Source: JAVZLQ01 sp049972525 (GTDB lineage: Archaea > Thermoproteota > Bathyarchaeia > Bathyarchaeales > Bathycorpusculaceae). Taken from it: a stretch of DNA of 64,000 nucleotides. Made by a program: the position numbers and the translations under genes. The DNA lies in NCBI GenBank assembly GCA_049972525.1, contig JBMFKI010000001.1, positions 116,916-180,915 on the forward strand. Reading direction: 5' to 3'. Positions 51,701-59,873 of this stretch are shown piece by piece. How positions within the stretch are numbered: position 1 is the first letter of the stretch; every line of letters starts with the position of its first letter. A model generated the notes under the pieces. The model had not been told where the DNA came from and ran no database searches. It saw only the letters and a list, made by a program, of their open reading frames with translations.

Positions 51701-52009
51701 ATGATAAGGGTTGTGCGTATCTTGGCGCAGGGAAAAACTTGTTCTCCAACATGTCCAGCCTTCAAATGCACTCAAAACGCCGCAGTTTATAGACGTGATG
51801 GCGTATGGTGCAGATGGACTGACGATATATGCGACGTTGCAAATTGCAGATATGCTATATGCGTGCGAAGGCGATTGCTCCCAGGGGGAATATGTGGAGA
51901 AACAGTGAAAAGGAAAACTGTTGAGAAGCCACCAGAAGAAGTTGTCGGTCCAGCAATAAAACTTCGTGGAAGAGCGCTCCGCAAGATAGGCGAAAAAGAA
52001 ATCTTTTAG
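51701..52009 (+). CDS. Small cysteine-rich protein, unknown
   Basis: A 102-residue protein with eight cysteines, all within residues 14-65 (14, 18, 23, 37, 44, 49, 54, 65), in GKTCSPTCPAFKC, VWCRWTDDICDVANCRYAIC and GGICGE. The spacing suggests zinc or iron-sulfur binding. The rest is basic with no membrane span or signal peptide. I do not recognise a characterised family. It stands alone between the surface protein and the convergent RpoP gene. No clear Shine-Dalgarno precedes the ATG. Confidence 0.7.
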   Translation: MIRVVRILAQGKTCSPTCPAFKCTQNAAVYRRDGVWCRWTDDICDVANCRYAICVRRRLLPGGICGETVKRKTVEKPPEEVVGPAIKLRGRALRKIGEKEIF

Positions 52010-52043
52010 CGTTGCATTACAAGCGCTTTTTAGACTCTCTTTT

Positions 52044-52211
52044 TTATCTTGCTTGAATTCGCTTAACAACTGGGGGCTTTATTTTCTTTAAAATTCTGTA
52101 GCCGCATGTAGTGCATTTAATTTCTCCGCCACGTAGTTCCAGTTCTTCAGATGAAACTTTCGCTCCGCATCTTACGCACTCGTATATTATTCCAGTTTTT
52201 GTTTTCTCCAT
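52044..52211 (-). CDS. rpoP: RNA polymerase subunit P (Rpb12 homologue)
   Basis: A 55-residue zinc-binding subunit needed for polymerase assembly and promoter opening. It reads IIYECVRCGAKVSSEELELRGGEIKCTTCGYRILKK with all four cysteines and ends PPVVKRIQAR. ATG 52211 gives the normal length; the open frame upstream (to 52265) is not needed. It is divergent from Trm5. Confidence 0.93.
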   Translation of the reverse strand: MEKTKTGIIYECVRCGAKVSSEELELRGGEIKCTTCGYRILKKIKPPVVKRIQAR

Positions 52212-52280
52212 ATCTTTCCCTTCTACAAAGGAGGACGTTTTGCTTTTAAATGTTTCCGAGCGCAAATAATCTGGTGGAGG

Positions 52281-53162
52281 ATGAATAACTTGAAAGGATG
52301 TCTGAAAAGCGCTCTATCAAAGGTTCTTCCTCCAAGCGAGTTGAAACGCTCGTATAGCTCATATGATGTTGTAGGCGATATAGCCATCATACGCTTAACA
52401 GGTCAGTCAAGAAAACATGGCGAAGTTATCGCCAAAACAATAATGGAGGTTCATAAAAATGTGCGAACGGTTTTGGCGCAAACTGGACCAGTTGTCGGAG
52501 ATTTTAGACTACGTGAATTAGAGTATATTGCTGGCGAAAATAAAACAGTTACCTTCCATAGGGAGTCTAGGTGCGTTTTTCACGTTGATGTTAAGAATTG
52601 CTATTTTTCTCCTAGGCTGTTTTTCGAAAGGATGCGTATTGCACGCAGTGTTAAAAAGGGAGAAGTTGTTGTGAACATGTTTGCTGGCGTCGGCTGCTTC
52701 TCCATTATTATTGGCAAACATTCATGCGCTGTAAAAGTATATTCGATTGACATTAACCCAGTAGCATTTAATTATATGGTGGAAAACGTAAGATTGAACA
52801 GGCTTTACGGAAAAGTTGTGCCTCTGCTTGGCGACGCAAAAGAAATTATCGAAAGAAGATTGCAACGCATCGCTGACCGTGTTTTAATGCCTCTGCCAGA
52901 AAAAGCCCTTGAATACTTCCCTTACGCCTTATCAGCGCTTAAGCGGTCTGGCGGATGGCTTCATTATTACGATTTTGAACATGCAACCAAAAACGAAAAT
53001 GTCGTCGAAAAAGTCAAAGTGAAAGCTGCCAGAAGACTCGAAGAACTAGGCGTAAATTTTGAAATTCCATTTGGACGCATTGTAAGAGCCACAGGTCCAA
53101 ACTGGTATCAAGTTGCTTTAGATATCAAGGTAGGCAATCAGCAAATGTCCGTGGCTGCGTAA
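52281..53162 (+). CDS. trm5: tRNA (guanine-37-N1)-methyltransferase Trm5
   Basis: A 293-residue archaeal Trm5 that methylates G37 next to the anticodon. The N-terminal D1/D2 part includes DVVGDIAIIRL. The Rossmann domain has VVNMFAGVGCFSIIIGKH, SIDINPVAFNYMVENVRLN and DRVLMPLPEKALEYFPYAL, where LMPLP corresponds to the N-L-P active-site motif. An upstream GGTGGAGG is very close to ATG 52281, so TTG 52290 may also be used. Its product is the substrate for Taw1 in wyosine synthesis. Confidence 0.92.
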   Translation: MNNLKGCLKSALSKVLPPSELKRSYSSYDVVGDIAIIRLTGQSRKHGEVIAKTIMEVHKNVRTVLAQTGPVVGDFRLRELEYIAGENKTVTFHRESRCVFHVDVKNCYFSPRLFFERMRIARSVKKGEVVVNMFAGVGCFSIIIGKHSCAVKVYSIDINPVAFNYMVENVRLNRLYGKVVPLLGDAKEIIERRLQRIADRVLMPLPEKALEYFPYALSALKRSGGWLHYYDFEHATKNENVVEKVKVKAARRLEELGVNFEIPFGRIVRATGPNWYQVALDIKVGNQQMSVAA

Positions 53163-53208
53163 AATGTTTTATAGGTTTAAGCGAAAATAGTGAAGGGTGT
53201 GATAAGGC

Positions 53209-53499
53209 ATGAAGAAAAAACTCATGGAAATCCTTGCGTGTCCCATTGATAAATATTACCCTCTGGAGCTTTACATATTTGAGGAGAAAGAGGAGATAGT
53301 TGAAGGTTTGATTGTTTGCCCTAAATGTTTAAGGTGGTACCCAATACGTGATGAAATTCCAGAGATGTTGCCAGACGAGCTTAGGAAAGAAAGTGAGGAT
53401 TTGCCATTCTTTAAAAAGTGGAAAGAGAAGATTCCGGAAAAAATTCTGCTTGAAGGTAAACCCTTTAACCTTAAAAATGAGCTTTCAAGAAAAGCCTAA
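53209..53499 (+). CDS. trm112: Trm112 family methyltransferase activator
   Basis: A 96-residue Trm112 protein. The zinc knuckle and core read LACPIDKYYPLELYIFEEKEE, then LIVCPKCLRWYPIRDEIPEMLPDELR, nearly consensus. Trm112 binds and stabilises SAM methyltransferases such as Mtq2, Trm11, Trm9 and METTL5. It follows Trm5 by 46 bases on the same strand. Two likely clients, HemK2 (7867-8487) and the METTL5-like enzyme (13264-13950), are in the window. Confidence 0.92.
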   Translation: MKKKLMEILACPIDKYYPLELYIFEEKEEIVEGLIVCPKCLRWYPIRDEIPEMLPDELRKESEDLPFFKKWKEKIPEKILLEGKPFNLKNELSRKA

Positions 53500-53501
53500 T
53501 T

Positions 53502-54452
53502 TTATGACTTTAGCCTTATGACTTTGCTTTTAGCTGAAGATTTTAATGCAGCCTCAGCTATTTCCAAGGCTTTCAACCCATCAGTACCTGTTATCAGCGG
53601 TTTCTCTTTTCTTAAAATGCAGTAGGCAAAATGTTGCAATTCAAGTTTTAAGGGTTCCTGCCAAGCATAACGTGGCTGCACCGTTTCTTTTGCACTTTCA
53701 ACCGTTAATTCTTGAGTTATGTAGTCAAGCTTCATTATGGCTGAACTTCCAGTAACAGTCAATATGCGCGTTTTGTAGGGTGTCAGCCAGTTTGACTCTA
53801 TAAAGGCGCTTCTTCCCCCTTCAAAAGTGAGCATTATTTGGGCGTAGTCTTCAAATTTCCTATGCTTCATGCTTCCAGCTTTTGCAAAAACAGCTATAGG
53901 TTCTTCTCCAAAAAGATACCGCATTATGTCTATGTCGTGAATTGCTGTGTCTTTGACAACTCCGACATCCCCTATTCTCTCAGGCCACTCGGAAACTCTC
54001 TTTGCTGTTGCGCAAACAAGTTCACCTAATTCTTTGTTTTTTATTGCTTTTTTAATATGTTGGATTCCGGGGATGAAGCGCATAAGAAAACCAACTGAGA
54101 GATGCACATTTTCTTCTTCTGCAGCTCTTAGCAACTTCTTTGCCTGTTTAACATTTGTTGCCATAGGCTTCTCGACTAGAACATGTTTTCCAGCTTTTAT
54201 GGCCTTCATTGCCTCCTTTGCTAGGCTCGTTGACCATGTGCAGACGCTGACAGCCTCTATATCTTCCATTTTTAACATTTTTTCGGTGCTTGTGTATGGT
54301 TTAACTCCGAACTGTTTGGCTATAGCCTTTGCCCTTTCGGAATCAATATCGCAAACAGCAAGTAACTCTGTTTCAGCTAATTCTCTGTAGACTCTCGCGT
54401 GATTTTTACCCCAAAAACCTGTTCCTATTACAGCTACGCCAACTTTTTTCAT
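53502..54452 (-). CDS. Gfo/Idh/MocA family sugar-nucleotide oxidoreductase
   Basis: A 316-residue NAD(P)-dependent dehydrogenase. VGVAVIGTGFWGKNHARVYREL is the Rossmann motif, HVLVEKPMATNVKQAKKLL carries the family E-K-P, and DTAIHDIDIMRYLFGE provides the H-D-x-D active-site segment. In this operon, next to a UDP-sugar dehydrogenase homologue, GlmM and a nucleotidyltransferase, it may oxidise a UDP-N-acetylhexosamine derivative, as WlbA does. It starts 4 bases after the upstream stop. Confidence 0.85.
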   Translation of the reverse strand: MKKVGVAVIGTGFWGKNHARVYRELAETELLAVCDIDSERAKAIAKQFGVKPYTSTEKMLKMEDIEAVSVCTWSTSLAKEAMKAIKAGKHVLVEKPMATNVKQAKKLLRAAEEENVHLSVGFLMRFIPGIQHIKKAIKNKELGELVCATAKRVSEWPERIGDVGVVKDTAIHDIDIMRYLFGEEPIAVFAKAGSMKHRKFEDYAQIMLTFEGGRSAFIESNWLTPYKTRILTVTGSSAIMKLDYITQELTVESAKETVQPRYAWQEPLKLELQHFAYCILRKEKPLITGTDGLKALEIAEAALKSSAKSKVIRLKS

Positions 54453-54456
54453 TTGT

Positions 54457-55821
54457 TTACACGCCTCTTCCTAAACCGCGGTATATGAATCCTTCCTTTT
54501 CAACTTCCAATGGCTCCATTATCCCCTCAAAATCCACAACGGCAGCTGGCATCTTCATGACAACCTTTAATTCTTTAAGGTCTAGCTTCTTAAACTCGTC
54601 GTGACCAGTCAATATTGCTACGCAGTCAGCCCCCTCTAGAGCATCTGTTAAATTCTTCTTTAAATTTGGGACTTCAGAAGTTTCTTCCGTTGAAATGTAC
54701 GGGTCATAAACGCTTAGTCTAACGCCTTTTGTGGTCAGCATCTTAATTAGTTCCATAGCGATTTTTTTTGGAGGAGCTTGAGTATTCTTCGCGTAGGTGA
54801 CTCCAAGCAATGCGACTCGTGCTCTCCGCGTTGTCTTTGAACAGTTTTTTAATGCGTCTCTAATTAAATTGGTGGCATGTTTAGCAATTGTCATATTTAT
54901 TTCTCTAGCAACTTTTGGTATTCTAGTTTTCAGGTTAAGATTTTCAGAATCTTCTATGAGAAGGTAAGGTTCTCTGAACGGCGCATCATTAAAGAGTGCA
55001 GAGGGCGTCTCATTAATCCTAGCATCTTTCACCTTAAGCTTGGTCGCTTCTATGTAGTCCACCCCCGCATTTTCGCAGAAAATTGCAAATTCCCTAGCAA
55101 GAGCAAGATTTACGTCATTTTGCACTGCCTCAAAAAGCGTTACAGCTTCTACCATCTTCACGTTTAAAGTTTTTTTCACGTTGCCTTTGATTATTGCTTC
55201 TAGAAACGCTGAGGCAGCATTCAAACTACTCTTATCGAGCGCCGCAACAATTCTATCACCTTTTTCTATTGCTTCTAAAGTTTGCTCATGTAAAGATTGT
55301 ACTGGGCTATAGACCAGTCCAAAATCGACACCACATTTAGTTCCTGAAGCGTTTTCTAAATTTTCCCTTATCAAGGATTGTGTGACGCCAACGCCAACGA
55401 CGCCTGTGATGATTATTAGAGAACCGCGTTGAAGACCTAAGCCTACATGTTTGCATGCATGTTCAATTTTTGAATAATCCACTTTTTCCTTGTCGTCTAT
55501 CTCTGCTGGGACTGTTATGACAATTATGTTGCTTTGCGATGCAGCTACCTTAATATCAGTTGTTATGTTTAATGAACCGTCTTTTATGTGATTTCTAAGT
55601 TTTAATGCAATTTCGCGTTGTATGAAGGGTAATTTGCCCTTTGCAATGTTACTTATTATCGTTCTGTCCGTGTCTGCACAGTAAACTTTGAATCCTTTTT
55701 CAGCTGAGAGCCATGCATGGAAAACTCCTAACCGTCCGCATCCTATGATGCCAACCGTGTATTTTCCGCGTTTTTCTGGAGTATCTATATCCTCTGGTTT
55801 TATTTGTAGTGCTGGGTACAT
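54457..55821 (-). CDS. Nucleotide-sugar dehydrogenase homologue lacking the catalytic cysteine
   Basis: A 454-residue member of the UDP-glucose/UDP-ManNAc dehydrogenase family. The NAD site YTVGIIGCGRLGVFHAWLSA and the C-terminal nucleotide-sugar domain (ALLGVTYAKNTQAPPKKIAMEL, SVYDPYI) are intact. The helix that normally carries the catalytic Lys and Asn reads EAVTLFEAVQNDVNLA (about 225-240), and the loop that should hold G-G-x-C-x-P-x-D reads FNDAPFREPYLLIED (about 277-291), without cysteine. It may bind nucleotide sugars without four-electron oxidation, or catalyse something else. Confidence 0.75.
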   Translation of the reverse strand: MYPALQIKPEDIDTPEKRGKYTVGIIGCGRLGVFHAWLSAEKGFKVYCADTDRTIISNIAKGKLPFIQREIALKLRNHIKDGSLNITTDIKVAASQSNIIVITVPAEIDDKEKVDYSKIEHACKHVGLGLQRGSLIIITGVVGVGVTQSLIRENLENASGTKCGVDFGLVYSPVQSLHEQTLEAIEKGDRIVAALDKSSLNAASAFLEAIIKGNVKKTLNVKMVEAVTLFEAVQNDVNLALAREFAIFCENAGVDYIEATKLKVKDARINETPSALFNDAPFREPYLLIEDSENLNLKTRIPKVAREINMTIAKHATNLIRDALKNCSKTTRRARVALLGVTYAKNTQAPPKKIAMELIKMLTTKGVRLSVYDPYISTEETSEVPNLKKNLTDALEGADCVAILTGHDEFKKLDLKELKVVMKMPAAVVDFEGIMEPLEVEKEGFIYRGLGRGV

Positions 55822-55840
55822 TTGCCTTTTCCACCCTTTT

Positions 55841-57229
55841 TTAGAAGACCGCTGTAGTCTTTAAGCTGTCAATTATCTTTTTAAGTTTTGATGCGTATTC
55901 ATTTACTAGTTCCACTGCTCTTTTTCTGTTTTTTGCCTCTGCATACAATCTGTAAATTGGTTCTGTTCCGCTTGGTCTCACTAAAATGGCACTTTTGTCT
56001 TCGAACCATATTTTTATACCGTCTATAGTGTTAATATTCAATCCCTCGGCTTGTGCGATTAACTTCTCTAACGTTTTTGCCTTCAGATTTTCTGGGCATT
56101 CAACTTTGCCTTTTTCGATGTAGTATTGCGGTAACTCTCCAAGCAGTTTCGATAGTTTTTCTTCAGTTTCAGCCATAATGTTTAAAATTAAAGCTGTTGC
56201 CATTGCTCCATCCCTAACAGGTTGATGGGGTCCATAGAAGATTCCACCGTTCTCTTCTCCTCCAAGCTTTGCTTCGAGTTTTTTCATTGTTTGAGAAACA
56301 GTCACACTGCCCACTTTGGTTAGGACAAGTTCTCCGCCGTAGGCGTCAGCTACATCTTTGATCAACGTTGAGGAACTTACCGGCGTAACAATTTTCTCGC
56401 CTGGGTTGTTTTTCAAGAAGTGTTTCTCAACTAGAGCGAACGTTTTGTCTCCCCAGTGTGCTTCTCCACTTTCGTCAACGAATATTGAGCGGTCAGCGTC
56501 ACCGTCTAAAGCTACACCTAAATCAGCTCCAACAGCCTTTACGGTTAGGGTTAGTTCTCCAAGATTTTCCAGTCTTGGTTCTGGCGGTCTTCCAGGAAAC
56601 GTTCCGTCTATGTCTCCATTTACTGTTGTGACCTTGCAGCCTAAATCTCTGAGTAGGCGTGGTATTGCCAAGTTGCCAACACTGTTTGCGGCGTCCACCA
56701 CCACATGATAATGCTTCTCTGCAATCTTATCCGTGTTTACATGCCTTTTTACGGCTTCAACATACTCATCGATTATTCCGCTTATGACATTTGTTTTTCC
56801 TATGCTACTCCATTCTGTATAGCGCACTTTCTCATCAAAAAATATGCTTTCAATTTCAATTTCCTGTTCACGTGAAAGCTCTATACCATCATTCCATAAT
56901 ACCTTTATTCCATTGTACTCCGGAGGATTGTGCGACGCTGTTATTATCACTCCACCATCCATCTCGTGATTCTTCGTCGCATATTGCAATGCCGGTGTAG
57001 GCGCCATTCCTCCGAAAAAAACCTCGCATCCGGAAGCGTTTAAACTGGCGATAACAGCGTTCGTAAACATTTGACTGCTTGTTCTAGCGTCGTGCCCAAC
57101 CACAAGTTTCCCTTGTTTGAAGAAAGTGCCTATTGCACCTGCTATTTTTGCCACTTTCTCAGGAGTTAACTCTTTGTTCACTACTCCGCGAATGCCGTTC
57201 GTCCCGAAAAGTCTTCTTTCGCTTAGCAT
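55841..57229 (-). CDS. glmM: Phosphoglucosamine/phosphohexose mutase (GlmM-like)
   Basis: A 462-residue alpha-D-phosphohexomutase. FGTNGIRGVVNKELTPEK opens the protein, the phosphoserine site is IITASHNPPEYNGIKV, metal binding is VALDGDADRSIFVDE, the sugar loop is GGEENGGIFYGPHQPVRDG, and the phosphate site is LVRPSGTEPIYRLYAE. The GEENGG loop and context favour glucosamine-phosphate. Its product would feed the nucleotidyltransferase 14 bases upstream. Confidence 0.9.
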   Translation of the reverse strand: MLSERRLFGTNGIRGVVNKELTPEKVAKIAGAIGTFFKQGKLVVGHDARTSSQMFTNAVIASLNASGCEVFFGGMAPTPALQYATKNHEMDGGVIITASHNPPEYNGIKVLWNDGIELSREQEIEIESIFFDEKVRYTEWSSIGKTNVISGIIDEYVEAVKRHVNTDKIAEKHYHVVVDAANSVGNLAIPRLLRDLGCKVTTVNGDIDGTFPGRPPEPRLENLGELTLTVKAVGADLGVALDGDADRSIFVDESGEAHWGDKTFALVEKHFLKNNPGEKIVTPVSSSTLIKDVADAYGGELVLTKVGSVTVSQTMKKLEAKLGGEENGGIFYGPHQPVRDGAMATALILNIMAETEEKLSKLLGELPQYYIEKGKVECPENLKAKTLEKLIAQAEGLNINTIDGIKIWFEDKSAILVRPSGTEPIYRLYAEAKNRKRAVELVNEYASKLKKIIDSLKTTAVF

Positions 57230-57243
57230 GACACTTCACTTTC

Positions 57244-58353
57244 TTAAATGATGCATCGATATGTTGCCGTATCAGGTGAAACTTCTTTCGCCGGGCAGAC
57301 AGAAACTCTCCCTATAAGAGAAACATAGTCTTTTACTTTAACATAGTCGCCTAGAACACATCCTCCTTCAATTTTAACTCTCCTCCCAATGACTGCGCCC
57401 TCCCCGATTATTGCGTTATCAATGGAAGCGAAGTCAGATATGGTGACTTCTGGAAAAATTATAGCGTTCTCTATTCTCACGTTTTTTCCGATTTTAACAT
57501 TTTTTCCTAAAATGGCGTAAGGTCCTATAATGGATTTTTCACTTATGGAAACTCCATTATCAAAGGCTACAGGCTTTCTAATTTCCCCTTTGCACTCAAT
57601 ATTGTATTCATGTTTGTCTGGAAGCGCGTTTAACAAAACCCTATTTATTCTAAAGTAATCTTCAAGTTTACCCATGTCAGCCCACAAACCGTCAAAAATG
57701 TACCCATAAAGTTTGCCTTCACCCGCAAGTTTTGGAAAAACTTCATGTTCAAGGGAAACTGCGCGTCCATATGGTATGTAATTGAATATTTTTGGGCTGA
57801 AGGCGTAAACACCAGCATTTACTAAATTGGTTGGAGCATCCTTCCTCTGCGGTTTTTCAGTGAACCTTTTTATGCGTTTTTCCTCTGTTAACTCTGCAAC
57901 TCCATATCTAGTTGGGTCTTCAACTTCGTGAAGAGCTATCGTTGCAACAGCCCCGCTGCCCTCATGTTCCTTCAAAATCTCTGTGTATTTTACATCTGCA
58001 TAAATGTCACCATTCAACACTAGAAACGGTGAGTTAAGGCCTATGATTTTTTCAGCCTTTTTTATCGGTCCACCCGTTCCAAGAGGCTTTTTTAGGGGGT
58101 CTAGCGAATAGATTATTTGCAGTTCACATTTTTTGATTCTATGCTGCTTTATCATGATTTCTGTTTGCTTGTTAACCGCCAATATCGCTTCTTTCACGCC
58201 GTTTTTTTCGAGTCTTTCAAGTGTCCACTGCAAAAGTGGCTTGTTAAGTATCGGGAAAAGAATTTTTGGTCTTGTACAGCTTAGTGGTCTAAGCCTTGTG
58301 CCGAAGCCCCCAGCGAGAATCAGCGCCTTCAATTTTTCACTCTCTTGAACCAC
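57244..58353 (-). CDS. Sugar-1-phosphate nucleotidyltransferase with left-handed beta-helix tail
   Basis: A 369-residue enzyme. The N-terminal GT-A pyrophosphorylase has LILAGGFGTRLRPLSCTRPK, FLVLNGDIYADV and RFTEKPQRKDAP. The C-terminal third has hexapeptide repeats (SIIGPYAILGKNVKIGKNVR), a beta helix as in GlmU or GDP-mannose pyrophosphorylase. It activates a sugar phosphate, perhaps the GlmM product; acetyltransferase activity is possible but no clear catalytic histidine is assigned. It is first in the four-gene minus-strand operon. Confidence 0.88.
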   Translation of the reverse strand: MVQESEKLKALILAGGFGTRLRPLSCTRPKILFPILNKPLLQWTLERLEKNGVKEAILAVNKQTEIMIKQHRIKKCELQIIYSLDPLKKPLGTGGPIKKAEKIIGLNSPFLVLNGDIYADVKYTEILKEHEGSGAVATIALHEVEDPTRYGVAELTEEKRIKRFTEKPQRKDAPTNLVNAGVYAFSPKIFNYIPYGRAVSLEHEVFPKLAGEGKLYGYIFDGLWADMGKLEDYFRINRVLLNALPDKHEYNIECKGEIRKPVAFDNGVSISEKSIIGPYAILGKNVKIGKNVRIENAIIFPEVTISDFASIDNAIIGEGAVIGRRVKIEGGCVLGDYVKVKDYVSLIGRVSVCPAKEVSPDTATYRCII

Positions 58354-58411
58354 AGACTTATATTCATAAGCGTCTTAATATAAGCAATTCTTGAAGTGGA
58401 GGCGTGAAACG

Positions 58412-59170
58412 ATGAAGGTTTTGCTTCATGAAATGAGCTGGGTTGAAGCTAAAGACTATTTTGAAAACGCCGACATCGCCATAATTCCAGTTGGCTCAAA
58501 CGAGCAGCATGGCCCTCAAAATCCGCTGGGAACAGACCATCTAATAGCAAAGGCATTAGCCGAAGAAGCTGCTAAACGGACAGGGGTTCTCTGCGTTCAA
58601 GTGATCCCTTTTGGCGTAAGCTCACATCACAAACAGTTTTGGGGAACGATTTTCATAAAACCTGAAACCCTTCGGGAATATGTGAAGGATGTTTGCCTAT
58701 CGCTTAACTATTACGGCATTAGGAAAATTGTTATAGTTAATGGGCACGGCGGCAACCTAAACGCACTTAGCGATTTATCTAGAGAACTTAGAGAAAAGGG
58801 AATTTTCATATCTGTTTTCCAGTGGTGGCCAGCGGCAAGTAAGCTTTTACCAGACCTTTTCTCGCCAGAAGAAAGGAGGCATGCGTGTGCCGAAGAAACT
58901 TCCATGAACTTGGCTCTTAATCCAAAAATTGTAAATTTGAACAGGGCTGTTGACGAGGTGCCGCGTGAGAATGCATTACAAGCAGAAGGCGTATCGCTTC
59001 CATTTGACACCGCGGATTATACCTCTTCAGGTGTTTTTGGCAAGTCAACCACCGCGTCGACTGAAAAAGGAAGAATAGTCTTTGAGGCAGTTGTTGAAGA
59101 ATTGTCGAGGCATATTAAGGCGCTTAAGGAAGCCAAAATTGAAGATTTAATACAGAAGCTCAAAGTTTAA
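58412..59170 (+). CDS. Creatininase family amidohydrolase
   Basis: A 252-residue metal-dependent hydrolase. The metal ligands lie in IPVGSNEQHGPQNPLGTDHL, IVIVNGHGGNLNAL and ERRHACAEETSMNLAL. Family members include creatininase, the formamide hydrolase ArfB of archaeal flavin/F420 synthesis, and MftE peptidases; ArfB or a related role is likely in archaea but cannot be settled here. GGAGG eight bases before ATG 58412 decides the start over a TTG at 58391. Confidence 0.88.
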   Translation: MKVLLHEMSWVEAKDYFENADIAIIPVGSNEQHGPQNPLGTDHLIAKALAEEAAKRTGVLCVQVIPFGVSSHHKQFWGTIFIKPETLREYVKDVCLSLNYYGIRKIVIVNGHGGNLNALSDLSRELREKGIFISVFQWWPAASKLLPDLFSPEERRHACAEETSMNLALNPKIVNLNRAVDEVPRENALQAEGVSLPFDTADYTSSGVFGKSTTASTEKGRIVFEAVVEELSRHIKALKEAKIEDLIQKLKV

Positions 59171-59312
59171 ATGAGTGGTTCAAGCCGCGAAAAATTTATT
59201 TTTACCATTTGTAAGTTAAATTTCTGCTTTTGACGGAGGCAAGCCGACTCTATAATGTCTAGTCTTCAAACGCGTAGTGCATGCATTCCATCTTTCAATG
59301 GGAGGAATGTAC

Positions 59313-59864
59313 ATGCGGAAGTCGTCAATGCTGTTCGTTACCACGTTAAGTACTTTAAGCACTTTGGGAGTTGGCTTGCTAGGTCCCGTTTATCCCATAT
59401 TCATAATTAACAGGTTTTCAGCTTCTACCGTTGATTTAGGCATACTTTATGCGCTGTTTTGCTTAACAACAGCGTTTTTCAAAGTGCTTGCAGGGAGACT
59501 AGTGGATGTTTTTGGCAAAGGCAAAGTTTTCTTTGTCGGAGTTGTGGTTGGCGCTCTATGCTCGCTCTCCTACATTTTTGCTTCGAGTCTACTTCAACTT
59601 TACCTTATCGAATTTTTCTACGGGTTCTCTTATGCTCTCCAGCGTCCTGCCTTGCTGGCTATTATGTTTGAGGTTAGTAACTCTGGTAGAAGGGGACTGT
59701 TCCTAGGAATGTTCGAATCCATTTATGATTTTACTGAAGCTTTCGCCGCCATTTTCTCTGTAATAATAGTAAGCAGGTTCGGTTTTGAACCATTGTTCTT
59801 GATGTGCTCTGGCTGTCAAGCAGCTACTGGCATTTTGATATTGAGGGCAAAAAACAAGCCTTAA
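59313..59864 (+). CDS. Half-size major facilitator superfamily protein
   Basis: A 183-residue membrane protein with about six spans, equal to only the N-terminal half of an MFS transporter. The inter-helix motif A appears as LAGRLVDVFGKGKVFFVG, and the FFYGFSYALQRPALLAIMFE span is typical of the first bundle. The stop is followed within ten bases by the convergent GuaA end, so no second half exists here. It could be a remnant or could dimerise. GGAGG at 59301-59305 favours ATG 59313. Confidence 0.7.
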   Translation: MRKSSMLFVTTLSTLSTLGVGLLGPVYPIFIINRFSASTVDLGILYALFCLTTAFFKVLAGRLVDVFGKGKVFFVGVVVGALCSLSYIFASSLLQLYLIEFFYGFSYALQRPALLAIMFEVSNSGRRGLFLGMFESIYDFTEAFAAIFSVIIVSRFGFEPLFLMCSGCQAATGILILRAKNKP

Positions 59865-59873
59865 GGTGCAGGT

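Noticed and set aside
53947..54390. 147-codon plus-strand frame
   Set aside because: Antisense shadow of the Gfo/Idh oxidoreductase gene.
59306..59316. ATGTACATGC at the MFS start as another GTAC operator
   Set aside because: It is formed by the start codon region (ATG TAC ATG) and is not placed relative to a promoter. TGTACA also occurs by chance in coding sequence, for example within glnA near 62799 and in GDH 2 near 39043.
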